A stretch of 64,000 nucleotides of DNA from NCBI RefSeq assembly GCF_019880365.1, contig NZ_CP082271.1, positions 4,348,896-4,412,895 of the forward strand, read 5' to 3'. The position numbers were made by a program, and so were the translations under genes. Shown one piece after another: positions 1 to 9,104 of the stretch; position 1 is the stretch's first letter; every line of letters begins with the position of its first letter. The notes under the pieces were generated by a model. That model had not been told where the DNA came from and did not search any database. It saw only the letters and a program-made list of their open reading frames with translations. Source of the DNA: Pseudomonas sp. DNDY-54. Its GTDB lineage: Bacteria; Pseudomonadota; Gammaproteobacteria; Pseudomonadales; Pseudomonadaceae.

Positions 1-2185
1 GATCGATATCCACATCGATATACCTGCCGCCGGTCAGTCTCTCAGCAAGCGCCGAACTGACCCCAGGCACCGTTTTGGCGATTTTTTCCACTGCCTGGGT
101 GGCTTTGTCGATCTGTGCCAAGTCAGTGCCATACACTTTCACCCCGATCGGGCTCTTGATACCCGTCGCCAGCATATCGATACGGTTTCGAATCGGCGGG
201 ATCCACAGATTGGCCAATCCAGGTACCTGTACGGTGCGATCCAACTCCTCAACCAGCTTGTCAGGCGTCATCCCAGGGCGCCATTGATCCTTCGGCTTGA
301 ACTGAATGGTCGTCTCGAACATTTCCAGCGGGGCGGGATCGGTAGCGGTGTCGGCTCGACCAGCCTTACCGAACACGTGTGCAACTTCTGGAACCGTTTT
401 TATGAGCCGGTCCGTCTGCTGCAGTAGCTCAGAAGCCTTCTGAGCGGAGAGGCCTGGAAGCGCAGTGGGCATATAAAGGAGGTCACCTTCATCCAGCGGG
501 GGCAAGAACTCCCCACCAAGGCGAGAGGCCGGCCACAAGCCTGTCAGGAAGACCAGAACAGCCACCAGCAGAGTCATCTTGGGCCAGCGCAGTACCGCGT
601 CCAGGGCCGGCTTGTAGATCCAGATGAGGCCACGGTTGAGTGGATTACGGTGTTCGTCAGGGATTTTGCCCCTGATCCAATACCCCATGAGCACCGGAAC
701 CAGCGTGACAGACAGGCCCGCGGCGGCTGCCATTGCATAGGTTTTGGTGAACGCCAGTGGACCGAACAGCCGGCCTTCCTGCGCCTCCAGGGTGAACACT
801 GGAATGAACGACAGCGTGATGATCAGCAGGCTGAAGAACAATGCCGGCCCCACTTCAACAGCCGCGTCAGTAATGACCTTCCAGTGCTCCTGGCCCTTCA
901 AGGTGGAGTCAGGATGCCGCTTGTGCCAGGCCTCAATGTGCTTGTGGGCGTTTTCGATCATGACGATTGCTGCATCGACCATCGCTCCGATGGCGATCGC
1001 GATGCCACCCAACGACATGATGTTGGCGTTGATGCCTTGCCGCTGCATGATCACAAAAGCAATCAGGATGCCGATCGGCAACGACACGATGGCGACCAAC
1101 GACGAGCGCAGATGCCACAGAAAAATCGCGCAAACCAACGCAACGACAATGAACTCCTCGATGAGCTTGTGCGTGAGGTTTTCAACGGCACTGTCGATCA
1201 GCTTGCTACGGTCGTACGTCGTGACGATTTCGACGCCTTGGGGCAGGCTCGCTTTCAGCTCATCCAGTTTGGTCTGAACGGCAGCGATGGTTTCCCGAGC
1301 GTTCTTGCCGCTCCGCAGGATCACCACGCCGCCGACTACCTCACCTTCACCGTCAAGCTCGCTGATGCCCCGGCGCATTTCCGGGCCGAGCTGGATATGC
1401 GCAACGTCCCCTAGCGTCACTGGCACGCCGCCGTCGAGACGCAAAGGAATGGCTCGAAAGTCTTTGAGTGTCTTGAGATACCCGGTCGCACGGACCATGA
1501 ACTCGGTTTCTGCGAGTTCCAGAACACTCCCGCCGGTTTCACGGTTGGCTTCATCGATCGCCTTTGCAATCTGCTGCTGCGTCACGCCCCTGCTTGCCAT
1601 GCGCACGGGATCCAGTACGACCTGATACTGCTTGACCATCCCGCCTATGGGCGCGACTTCCGCCACGTTGGGCAGTGTCTTGAGCTCATAGCGCAGGAAC
1701 CAATCTTGCAAAGAGCGCAGCTGCGAGAGGTCATGTTTGCCCGTTCGGTCTACCAAAGCATATTGGTAGATCCAGCCGACACCTGTGGCGTCAGGGCCCA
1801 AAGCGGGTTTGGCGGCGGCGGGAAGCCGACTCTGCACCTGACTCAGGTACTCCAGCACCCGAGAACGGGCCCAATAGAGGTCGGTGCCGTCCTCAAACAG
1901 GACGTACACGTAGCTATCCCCGAAGAAGGAGTAGCCGCGGACCGTCTTTGCGCCGGGGACAGACAGCATGGTCGTCGTCAGTGGGTAGGTGACCTGATTC
2001 TCAACGATCTGGGGCGCCTGCCCGGGGTATGGCGTGCGGATGATGACCTGAACGTCGGAAAGGTCTGGCAATGCATCAACAGCGGTGTTTTTGACCGACC
2101 AGACACCCCAAGCCACCGCGAACACAGTAGCCAGCAGGATCAGAAAGCGGTTGGCCACTGACCACCGAATTATGGCTGCGATCAT
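1..2185 (-). CDS. cusA: CusA-type heavy-metal RND efflux pump, partial (C-terminus off the left edge)
   Basis: Inner-membrane proton-driven pump that moves Cu(I)/Ag(I) through the CusCBA complex. An uninterrupted minus-strand frame starts at ATG 2185 (MIAAIIRWSVANRF) and runs off position 1, giving about 728 residues of a family normally near 1,040. It shows the N-terminal membrane anchor, the porter domain, and at about residue 400 the TM4 motif GAMVDAAIVMIENAHK, whose acidic residues relay protons and which is typical of metal (HME) RND pumps. The start overlaps the cusB stop by 4 bases (ATGA), so the two are translationally coupled. Cu/Ag rather than Zn/Co is inferred from similarity to CusA and from the CusF-like tail on the neighbouring CusB. 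Confidence 0.93.
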   Translation of the reverse strand, partial: MIAAIIRWSVANRFLILLATVFAVAWGVWSVKNTAVDALPDLSDVQVIIRTPYPGQAPQIVENQVTYPLTTTMLSVPGAKTVRGYSFFGDSYVYVLFEDGTDLYWARSRVLEYLSQVQSRLPAAAKPALGPDATGVGWIYQYALVDRTGKHDLSQLRSLQDWFLRYELKTLPNVAEVAPIGGMVKQYQVVLDPVRMASRGVTQQQIAKAIDEANRETGGSVLELAETEFMVRATGYLKTLKDFRAIPLRLDGGVPVTLGDVAHIQLGPEMRRGISELDGEGEVVGGVVILRSGKNARETIAAVQTKLDELKASLPQGVEIVTTYDRSKLIDSAVENLTHKLIEEFIVVALVCAIFLWHLRSSLVAIVSLPIGILIAFVIMQRQGINANIMSLGGIAIAIGAMVDAAIVMIENAHKHIEAWHKRHPDSTLKGQEHWKVITDAAVEVGPALFFSLLIITLSFIPVFTLEAQEGRLFGPLAFTKTYAMAAAAGLSVTLVPVLMGYWIRGKIPDEHRNPLNRGLIWIYKPALDAVLRWPKMTLLVAVLVFLTGLWPASRLGGEFLPPLDEGDLLYMPTALPGLSAQKASELLQQTDRLIKTVPEVAHVFGKAGRADTATDPAPLEMFETTIQFKPKDQWRPGMTPDKLVEELDRTVQVPGLANLWIPPIRNRIDMLATGIKSPIGVKVYGTDLAQIDKATQAVEKIAKTVPGVSSALAERLTGGRYIDVDID

Positions 2186-3633
2186 GGCTGGCCCCCCAGC
2201 TTCTCGATGTGCTCAATGACCAGGCCCTCTTCGCTTTCACGCGCGCCGACACGAACGCGATCGCCGGTCTGCAAACTTGTTAGGAGCGATTGATCGGCAA
2301 CCGGAAAGGACATGGTCATGCCGGGCATGTTCAGCGTCTTGAACGGCCCATGCGAGAGGCCAACCATGCCATCTTCCAGGCTGACGATCGTACCTTCAGC
2401 CTCGTGCAGCGCAGGTTCTGTAGAAGTTGCAGGCTTCTCCAAGCCCTGAGCGGTCAGCCCGCGTAGGCTCGCCTCTGAATCGAGGAGAAACTGACCGGAC
2501 GCCACGACCTTCTGACCGGCTTCCAGCCCTTCAAGCACCTCTGTCTGGTCATTGAACTCTCGGCCGATGCGGACCTCAACGGGGCGGTAACGGCCTTCAT
2601 TCTCAGCCAACATCACCAATGCTCGCCGGCCGGTGCGAATGACCGCCTCGGATGGGATGACCAAGACATCTTCAACGTTGCGACTCAACGTCACCTCGGC
2701 CGTCATGCCGGGGCGAAGCCGCTGCTGCGGGTTAGGTAGTTCGACCCGGACACGCACAGTGCGGCTATTCAGGTTGGCTTGCGATAGTACGGCCTGGATC
2801 GTGCCTTCCAGAGATTCACCTGCAAAGGCGGGGAGGCGCGCGGTGACTGAGTGCCCTGGCGCCAGATTGGTGATCTGCGCCTCAGGCACAGCTATCTCTA
2901 GCCATACCGTCTCCAGTCCATTGACGCGTGCGAGAGATGCGCCGGCGGGTACGGTCATGCCCTCGCGAACGTCGAGGCTGTTCAGCACGCCGCCGATTGG
3001 GCTCGTTACGGTCCAAACGGGGCGCGCTTTACCGGTTCGTTCCAGTTGGGCAATGACATCCGACGGCATGCCGGCGAGGCGTAACCGCTGTCGGGCCGCT
3101 GCGAGCAGTTGGGGTTGGCCGACCCCTTTGAGCGCCAGGTACTCTTCCTGTGCGGCAGCCCATTCGGGAACCAAAAGATCGGCTAACGGCGCGCCTTTTT
3201 CGATGACATCCTCCGGTGCTCGGTCGTAAACGCGCTCGACAAAGCCACCGGCACGCGCCTGCACAACCGCCACGTCTCGCTCGTCAAACATCAACGCGCC
3301 TGTCGCTTCGAGCGACTGGCTGATCGATTCACGCGTTACGGTTGCCAAGCGCACGCCGAGATTCTGCGTCACGCTCGGGTCGATACTGATCGATGCCCCG
3401 TCGCTTCCCTCATCTGCATAGCGTGGAATCAATTCCATATCCATGAATGGCGACTTGCCCGGCTTATCGAACTTTTGCTGGGGTACCATAGGGTCATACC
3501 AATAGAGCACTTCCTTGTCTTCTTCTGCAGGCGATTGTCCGAAGGCTGCGGTAGGCAGACCGATTAGCGCTGCAGCGCTAATCATCAGAGGCAGACTGAA
3601 GGCGAGTACCAGCCGCTTGTGTTGGAATGTCAT
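2182..3633 (-). CDS. cusB: CusB-type periplasmic adaptor with fused C-terminal CusF-like domain
   Basis: Membrane-fusion protein linking the inner-membrane pump to the outer-membrane channel. 483 residues. A signal peptide (about 1-32) is followed by a heavy-metal-binding segment (YWYDPMVP ... GKSPFMDMELIP, about 44-75) and the HlyD/CusB hairpin and barrel domains. Residues about 410-483 form a CusF-like small metal-chaperone barrel with the segment NMPGMTMSF. In E. coli CusF the Cu(I) site includes a Trp in NWPEMTMRF; here a Met stands in that place, so the site looks His/Met only. The gene overlaps cusC upstream and cusA downstream by 4 bases each, giving one cusCBA transcript. Confidence 0.92.
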   Translation of the reverse strand: MTFQHKRLVLAFSLPLMISAAALIGLPTAAFGQSPAEEDKEVLYWYDPMVPQQKFDKPGKSPFMDMELIPRYADEGSDGASISIDPSVTQNLGVRLATVTRESISQSLEATGALMFDERDVAVVQARAGGFVERVYDRAPEDVIEKGAPLADLLVPEWAAAQEEYLALKGVGQPQLLAAARQRLRLAGMPSDVIAQLERTGKARPVWTVTSPIGGVLNSLDVREGMTVPAGASLARVNGLETVWLEIAVPEAQITNLAPGHSVTARLPAFAGESLEGTIQAVLSQANLNSRTVRVRVELPNPQQRLRPGMTAEVTLSRNVEDVLVIPSEAVIRTGRRALVMLAENEGRYRPVEVRIGREFNDQTEVLEGLEAGQKVVASGQFLLDSEASLRGLTAQGLEKPATSTEPALHEAEGTIVSLEDGMVGLSHGPFKTLNMPGMTMSFPVADQSLLTSLQTGDRVRVGARESEEGLVIEHIEKLGGQP

Positions 3634-4883
3634 GGTCGGGTATCTCCAAAGGCGAAATGCAGGCGGGCATTGCTCAACGATCGATCGCGGGCGACGTCAA
3701 TACGCCGTAGCCGGGTCTCCACAAGCTGTCGTCGCGCTTCGATCACAGCGGTCAGCTCACCGCTTCCGGAGCGGTAATCGGCCATGGCAAGGCGGACCTT
3801 CTCTTCAGCGAGGGGTAGTAAGGTTTTGTCGAGGCGGATGAGTGCGCGGTCCAGACGCTGATACTCAGCGAGGTCAGTACTCAGCTCTTGGTTGTACAGG
3901 CGCAAGGTCGCTTGGCGCTGAGCCTCGATCTGGGCAAGGCGAGCTCGTTCGGCCGCGATCTTCGGATCCTGCCGAGAGCTGGTAAACAGCGGCAGGTCGA
4001 AGCTGACGCTGAGGTTCACCATGTCGCCGTACTCACGGCCACGTCGCAGGTAGTCGACCCCCCAACTCCAATCCGGTGTTTTCTCTGCGATGGCCTGGTG
4101 AACCTTTGCCTCCGCTTCACGAGTCATCGGGTCGAAGGCGAGTAACGCCGGGTGCCGGTTCAGGTTGTGCTGATAGTTATCAACGGCGGCAAGCCATTGC
4201 GGCCAGTCACCTGTAAGCGGCTGGCCTGCTAGCTCGCCTATCCAGCGCCGGAGGCCGGCCCGCGCAACAGCCTGGTTACGCAGCAGCTCATCCTCTTGTT
4301 CAGCCAGCAATGCTGCCTCTTGCCTCGGAAGTACGCTGTCTGCGGTTTGTCCGCTGCCGCCAGCAATGCGGGCCTGAACAGCCCGCGAAAGGAGCTGATT
4401 CTCGCTGTAAAGCTGCTTGAAAAGGCTTAGCTTCTGCTCGACCGCGAAGCTAGCGATCCATGCCTCGGCGGTTGCTTGGCGCACACCGAGACGTTCAACC
4501 GTTTGCTGGGCGTTTGCGAGCGCAACACTAGCCTGCGCGGCCTCGACACGAGCGCGCCTTTTCGCTCGGTTTGGCACATCTTGCATGACCCCAACCATTT
4601 GCATGGTCATGGCCTCTTGCTCCAACTGCCAGCGAGCGTCACCTTCGATGGGCACGCTTTGCAGTCCAAGCTTAAGTTTAGGGTCAGGAAGCTCGCCGGC
4701 AGGGATTGCAGCGCTGCGTGCGGCCACCAGGTTGGCGGCTTGCGCATGCAGCGAAGGCGCGTCTTGCTCGGCCACGCTCAGAGCTTGTTCTAAGGTCAAA
4801 GCGGACGCTAACCCTGGAAACGAGAGCGCGCCCATGATCAAGGCGGCCACGTACGGCGGCGCCCAATAAATACGGGGTTTCAT
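3630..4883 (-). CDS. cusC: CusC/TolC-family outer-membrane efflux channel
   Basis: First gene of the tripartite pump operon, encoding the outer-membrane exit duct. 417 residues with an N-terminal signal sequence (hydrophobic to about residue 28, ending SALT) and alpha-helical, Ala/Gln/Arg-rich repeats typical of TolC-family coiled hairpins (such as LDKTLLPLAEEKVRLA). No lipobox Cys is visible behind the signal, unlike E. coli CusC. The 3' end overlaps cusB by 4 bases. Family membership is clear; the metal assignment comes from the operon partners. Confidence 0.88.
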   Translation of the reverse strand: MKPRIYWAPPYVAALIMGALSFPGLASALTLEQALSVAEQDAPSLHAQAANLVAARSAAIPAGELPDPKLKLGLQSVPIEGDARWQLEQEAMTMQMVGVMQDVPNRAKRRARVEAAQASVALANAQQTVERLGVRQATAEAWIASFAVEQKLSLFKQLYSENQLLSRAVQARIAGGSGQTADSVLPRQEAALLAEQEDELLRNQAVARAGLRRWIGELAGQPLTGDWPQWLAAVDNYQHNLNRHPALLAFDPMTREAEAKVHQAIAEKTPDWSWGVDYLRRGREYGDMVNLSVSFDLPLFTSSRQDPKIAAERARLAQIEAQRQATLRLYNQELSTDLAEYQRLDRALIRLDKTLLPLAEEKVRLAMADYRSGSGELTAVIEARRQLVETRLRRIDVARDRSLSNARLHFAFGDTRP

Positions 4884-4975
4884 TTGCGAAGGATTCCTGA
4901 TCTTTCATGCGAGCCAAAGGCGCGCGGTAGCCGGCCCGAATGCTCACTCGGGCGGTTCCTATAATTTGATCGGAA

Positions 4976-5356
4976 TTAGACGCGGGGTGGATGCCAGACG
5001 GCGTCTAAAAGGCTAGAGGGGATCAGGCCGTTATAGGGAGTGGTCACGGGTTTAGCAGCAGGCATCAGCTGGGCTTTTATTGAGACAAGCTGAAGGATAC
5101 TTGCAGTTTTGCATTCTTGGCCCGTCTTGCAGACGGTCGCCGTTCCATGCTCATTCGCTTCACAGCACTCGTGTTCAGCACCGTCATCGGCGCCAACCAT
5201 CGAAGCGTGGTCGGTCGTCATGGCGCCCACACCTTCCATATCGGACATCACGTGATGCCCGGACGATCCAACCGGCATGAGCATTTCCGCTATCCCATTG
5301 ATCGGAAGCGCAAGCACTAGCAGCAGGATAAGGAAGGAGCGCATGTAGGACTTCAT
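4976..5356 (-). CDS. Small exported His/Met/Cys-rich protein, probable periplasmic metal binder
   Basis: I do not recognise a named family. 126 residues: an N-terminal signal peptide (LILLLVLALPINGIAEM), then a region dense in possible copper ligands (GHHVMSDMEG, TTDHASM, EHECCEANEHG, VCKTGQEC), ending in a Pro-rich tail. It lies between the P-type ATPase and cusCBA genes on the same strand, so a role in periplasmic copper binding is inferred from composition and context. An alternative start at Met5 (5344) would leave the signal peptide intact. Confidence 0.65.
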   Translation of the reverse strand: MKSYMRSFLILLLVLALPINGIAEMLMPVGSSGHHVMSDMEGVGAMTTDHASMVGADDGAEHECCEANEHGTATVCKTGQECKTASILQLVSIKAQLMPAAKPVTTPYNGLIPSSLLDAVWHPPRV

Positions 5357-5394
5357 ATTTCCAGCTTACGGGGCAATTCATGAGCAATCAATGA

Positions 5395-5439
5395 GGCTTC
5401 GGTCGCTTCGCAACCGAAGCCTAAGCCTAAGCCTAAGCC
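5395..5439. repeat. Hairpin followed by short tandem hexamers
   Basis: Between the copper ATPase stop (5448) and the small exported gene start (5356). A 9-bp perfect stem (GGCTTCGGT 5395-5403, ACCGAAGCC 5413-5421) with a 9-base loop is followed by about three tandem copies of the hexamer GCCTAA. There is no T-run on either strand, so it is not a classical terminator. It could slow or process the copA-cus transcript. Confidence 0.5.
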
Positions 5440-5447
5440 GACAGGCT

Positions 5448-7811
5448 TCAAACTACACGCGTTTGACGGAGCCGGAGTGCGTTGAACACAACCGATGCTG
5501 AGCTGAGGCTCATGGCCAGGGCAGCAATCATCGGAGACAGCAACAGTCCGAAGAACGGATAGAGCAGACCTGCGGCAATCGGGATGCTCAACCCGTTGTA
5601 CATAAAGGCAAACAGAAGGTTCTGACGCATATTGCGAACCGTCGCCACCGAAAGCGTGCGCGCGCGCAGTATCCCCATCAGGTCACCTTTAACGAGCGTA
5701 ACTTGGGCGCTGTTCATGGCGACGTCAGTGCCCGTGCCCATCGCTATGCCGACATCAGCCCTGGCGAGCGCCGGCGCATCATTTATTCCGTCGCCTGCCA
5801 TGGCGACTACTTTACCTAGGGCTTGTAGCTTAACCACCAGCGCCTCCTTGTCCTGCGGCTTCACTTCGCCATGCACCTCATCGATCGATAGCTCACGAGC
5901 CACCGCGCGGGCAGTGGTAAGCCCGTCGCCGGTGGCCATGATGACTTGCACGCCCTCCGCTTGGAGCCGCGCTACAGCTTCCTTGGAAGTCGGTTTGATT
6001 GGGTCCGATACGGCCAGCAAGCCGGCAAGTGCCCCATCAACAGCCAGGTACACAATGCTGGTACCGCTCTCGCGCATTTTTTCTGCCTGATCTCTCAACG
6101 GCTCGACGCTCACACCCGTATCTTCCATAAGCGCGGTGTTGCCTAGTTGTAGCTGCTTGCCTTCCACCAGACCACGGACTCCGATACCTGACCCTGACTC
6201 GAAGGTCTCTGGCTTCGCCAGCTGGATACCTTCGCTTCTGGCATGGTCTACGATCGCGTGGGCTAGGGGATGCTCACTACCTTGATCCAAGCTGGCAGAC
6301 AAACGGATGACTTCCTGCGAGTCAAACGGCGTGACGCCTATGGCCCGATCGAAGACAGGTCGGCCCTCGGTCAAGGTTCCTGTTTTATCGACAATCAGCG
6401 TGTCTACCTTACGGACGTTCTCGATGGCGCCTGCGTCTCTGAAAAGCACTCCGCTTCCAGCCGCTTTGCCTGTGGCAACCATGATCGACATAGGCGTTGC
6501 AAGGCCAAGTGCGCAAGGGCAAGCAATGATCAGAACCGCAACTGCATTGATCAGGCCGAATACCCAGCCCTGCTCGGGTCCAAACAGGCCCCATGCAAAG
6601 AATGTCAGCAAGGCGATACCAATGACCGTCAGCACGAAATAACCCGCAACCGTGTCCGCCATTCGCTGCATGGGTGCTTTGGAGCGTTGCGCATTCGCAA
6701 CCATCTGGACGATTTGTGAAAGCATAGTCCCGGAGCCAACCCTGGTGGCTCGCATGACAAGCGAGCCGCTCGTGTTCATCGTCGCGCCGATAAGCGAATC
6801 GCCTGTCCGCTTCGTCACCGGGACGGGCTCGCCCGTTAGCATGGATTCGTCGACGGCGCTCTCGCCCTCCAATACTTCTCCATCCACCGGTACCTTTTCA
6901 CCAGGACGAACGCGCAGATGGTCACCCTCGTGAACATGTGTAAGCGGAATGTCCTCCTCGGAACCATCCTTGGCGATACGGCGAGCTGTTTTGGGCGATA
7001 GGCCAAGCAAGGACTTGATTGCCGAGGACGTCTGGGAGCGGGCCTTCAATTCGAGCAGCTGCCCTAAAAGCGTCAGGGAAATGATGACCGCGGCGGCTTC
7101 GTAATAAACGCCTATCCGGCCGCCCACAGTGAATGACTCTGGAAATATGCTCGGTAAGACGGTTGCTACGATGCTGTAAATATACGCAGCCCCTGTGCCA
7201 AGCCCGATCAACGTCCACATGTTTGGGCTGCGATGCTTAACTGATGCGAAACCGCGCACGAAAAATGGCCAACCTGCCCACAAGACAACCGGGGTCGTAA
7301 GGGCTAGTTCAACCCAGTTCTGGCTAGCGCCGTGAAACAGCGGTATCGCATGTCCCGCCATTGCCAACAGGGTTACTGCTACGGTCAGGGGCAGAGACCA
7401 CCAGAATCGCTTCGAGAAGTCCTTGAGTTCGGGATTCTCCTCCTCGTCGAGTTCAGGGATCAGAGGTTCCAATGACATCCCGCAGATAGGGCAATCACCT
7501 GGACCCATTTGGCGGATCTCAGGGTGCATCGGGCAGGTGTACTCGGTCGTTGCATCACCGGCGGACGCCTTCTGTGCGGGCGGCGTGGATGCCTGAGGCG
7601 ATGACCCATGAGCCTGCTGTGCAGCAAGATATCTAGCAGGATCAGAACGGAACTTGGTCCGGCACCCCTGGCTGCAGAAGCGGTAAGTGGTTCCTTGGTA
7701 ATCCTGCTCATGCTCGCTGTTCTCTTTCACCTTCATCCCGCAGACCGGGTCTGTGAGCGGTGCTGATCCTTTCGTTTGGTCAGGCTGATGGTGGCAATGC
7801 GAGGAGGTCAT
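5448..7811 (-). CDS. copA: Cu(I)-exporting P1B-type ATPase with YHS and heavy-metal-binding N-terminus
   Basis: ATP-driven export of monovalent copper (possibly silver) from cytoplasm to periplasm. 787 residues. Instead of CXXC HMA domains, the N-terminus has a YHS domain (DPVCGMKVK, about 21-29) and a heavy-metal-binding domain (YTCPMHPEI ... GDCPICGMSLEP, about 90-120), the layout of SilP/CopF-like pumps. The core has CPC in TM6 (about 431), the phosphorylation motif DKTGTLTEG (Asp about 475), SEHPLAHA in the N domain, and AGDGINDAPAL. YN in TM7 and MSLSS in TM8 are the ligands of the Cu(I) subgroup. The long His-rich start is kept because the frame and motifs are continuous. Confidence 0.93.
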   Translation of the reverse strand: MTSSHCHHQPDQTKGSAPLTDPVCGMKVKENSEHEQDYQGTTYRFCSQGCRTKFRSDPARYLAAQQAHGSSPQASTPPAQKASAGDATTEYTCPMHPEIRQMGPGDCPICGMSLEPLIPELDEEENPELKDFSKRFWWSLPLTVAVTLLAMAGHAIPLFHGASQNWVELALTTPVVLWAGWPFFVRGFASVKHRSPNMWTLIGLGTGAAYIYSIVATVLPSIFPESFTVGGRIGVYYEAAAVIISLTLLGQLLELKARSQTSSAIKSLLGLSPKTARRIAKDGSEEDIPLTHVHEGDHLRVRPGEKVPVDGEVLEGESAVDESMLTGEPVPVTKRTGDSLIGATMNTSGSLVMRATRVGSGTMLSQIVQMVANAQRSKAPMQRMADTVAGYFVLTVIGIALLTFFAWGLFGPEQGWVFGLINAVAVLIIACPCALGLATPMSIMVATGKAAGSGVLFRDAGAIENVRKVDTLIVDKTGTLTEGRPVFDRAIGVTPFDSQEVIRLSASLDQGSEHPLAHAIVDHARSEGIQLAKPETFESGSGIGVRGLVEGKQLQLGNTALMEDTGVSVEPLRDQAEKMRESGTSIVYLAVDGALAGLLAVSDPIKPTSKEAVARLQAEGVQVIMATGDGLTTARAVARELSIDEVHGEVKPQDKEALVVKLQALGKVVAMAGDGINDAPALARADVGIAMGTGTDVAMNSAQVTLVKGDLMGILRARTLSVATVRNMRQNLLFAFMYNGLSIPIAAGLLYPFFGLLLSPMIAALAMSLSSASVVFNALRLRQTRVV

Positions 7812-8118
7812 GCGGGCTCCTTATGGATTGGTTAGCAACGAACAGCCTACTGCGGGGACGTTTGTGGTTTTTCCGATGCTTACAGCGTCCGACAACCAAT
7901 ATATGCAAAGCGTCCTGACCAAAGGCTGAAGTAACCATTACATTTCTGTCAGGTTCTCCGGTATGTCAGGTCGTACGAATGCTGAAGCGAGCTGCTGAAA
8001 AAAGTAGCTCGCGCGAATACCGCTTGCTGGCCTAGCCTATGCCTCCCTTATCCGAAGCCCGGCCGCTTTCTTTTAATGAATACCGAACCGTGCAAAGCCT
8101 AAGCGCAGGTGCTCTGTT
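7812..8118. promoter_or_regulatory. Divergent intergenic region with possible CopR-type box
   Basis: 307 bases between the copper ATPase (minus) and the HAD gene (plus). At 7937-7952 the sequence ATTACATTTCTGTCAG resembles the imperfect ACA-N4-TGT dyads bound by CopR/CusR-type copper response regulators in pseudomonads. No such two-component system lies in this window. I see no other conserved element and no convincing ORF. Confidence 0.3.
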
Positions 8119-8751
8119 TTGATAGAAGCCGTAATTTTTGATGTCTATGGCACACTCCTGCAAATCAGTGAACGACGGCGGCCATTTCGCAAGCTCTTAA
8201 AACAGGTACGCAGCCAAGGTCGTCAACCTAGGGCCGATGATGCCAGGACATTGATGACACGAAACTTGGGGCTGGCCGGCGCCGCCGACCTGTTTGGTAC
8301 ACAACTAGGTAACGATGAGCTTGCTATTTTGGAGCTTGATCTCTACGCGGAACTGGCCAGCGTGCGTCCCTATGATGATGCCCTGCGGGCACTGGAAAGC
8401 CTTAAGAGAGCGGGGCTGAAAGTGGCGCTGTGCTCCAACTTGGCTACCCCCTATGCCATACCTGCCAAGTTGCTACTGCCTGAGTTTGACGCCTATGCCT
8501 GGAGCTTCGAGGTGGGCGCGATCAAACCGGAGCCAGCGATCTACGAACATCTGCTAAAGCGGTTGGGTTGCAAAGCGTCTTCCATTGCAATGATCGGCGA
8601 TACATTGGAGGCCGATGTGTTCGGTCCCGAAAGGCTGGGAATGCATGGCTTCCACCTCCAGCGCGATGCCATCCGTGGTCCTGACCGATTAGCTAGCCTG
8701 ATCGAATTTGCAGACCACATTTTGGGCACGGGGACTGTCACTAGAACGTAG
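8119..8751 (+). CDS. HAD-superfamily hydrolase
   Basis: Soluble hydrolase of the haloacid-dehalogenase superfamily. 210 residues. Motif I is VIFDVYGTLL, with Tyr where phosphatases carry the second Asp, as in haloacid-dehalogenase-like members. Motif II is ALCSNLATPY, motif III includes Lys of AIKPEPAIYEHLL, and motif IV is MIGDTLEADVFG. The start is a TTG at 8119, because the hydrophobic beta-strand of motif I begins right after it; GCAGGTG about 8 bases upstream could be the ribosome site. The substrate cannot be read from sequence, and the metal-gene context may be incidental. Confidence 0.8.
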   Translation: MIEAVIFDVYGTLLQISERRRPFRKLLKQVRSQGRQPRADDARTLMTRNLGLAGAADLFGTQLGNDELAILELDLYAELASVRPYDDALRALESLKRAGLKVALCSNLATPYAIPAKLLLPEFDAYAWSFEVGAIKPEPAIYEHLLKRLGCKASSIAMIGDTLEADVFGPERLGMHGFHLQRDAIRGPDRLASLIEFADHILGTGTVTRT

Positions 8752-9104
8752 CACTAGCGCACATCGAGGTCGCCTCCAGCTATCGGCCTTCAGTTCAAGC
8801 ACTCACAACTCGCTTGTAGTGCTTTTCCTGACGATGGCGCTCCCAAAGTCCGTTCGCGCATTGGCCGCAGCGGTTGTGATCACTCAGGCATTCGTAGAGC
8901 TGATTGGTTAAGCGGGGCTACCACCAACAGCGTGAAGGAAAGCCGATCAGTGCGGCTTCGTCTCGCTGATGGACTTTGCAGCCCACGTTCTACAATACCC
9001 ACCATCCGCTAACGGCTAAAGCTGCGTCGCCAGTTTTAGCTGACGCCGCTAGACCCGGATGGCTTAGAGGCATGACGACGCCTTTTTCTGTAACGGGAGC
9101 TTCT
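8752..9104. other. Intergenic stretch without a recognisable gene
   Basis: 353 bases between convergent genes. A short open frame ends at 8911 (MALPKSVRALAAAVVITQA...) but has no ribosome site and matches nothing I know. An imperfect inverted repeat around 9012-9052 (TAAAGCTGCGTCGCC / TTTTAGCTGACGCCG) may be a weak terminator. No tRNA or transposon end is visible. Confidence 0.4.

Noticed and set aside
5248..5258. Other CACGTG-containing sites as parS (for example near 5248, 22202, 26414, 33255, 38973, 47297 and 60117)
   Set aside because: They keep the CACGTG centre but not the flanking GTT(C/T)/GAAC arms.
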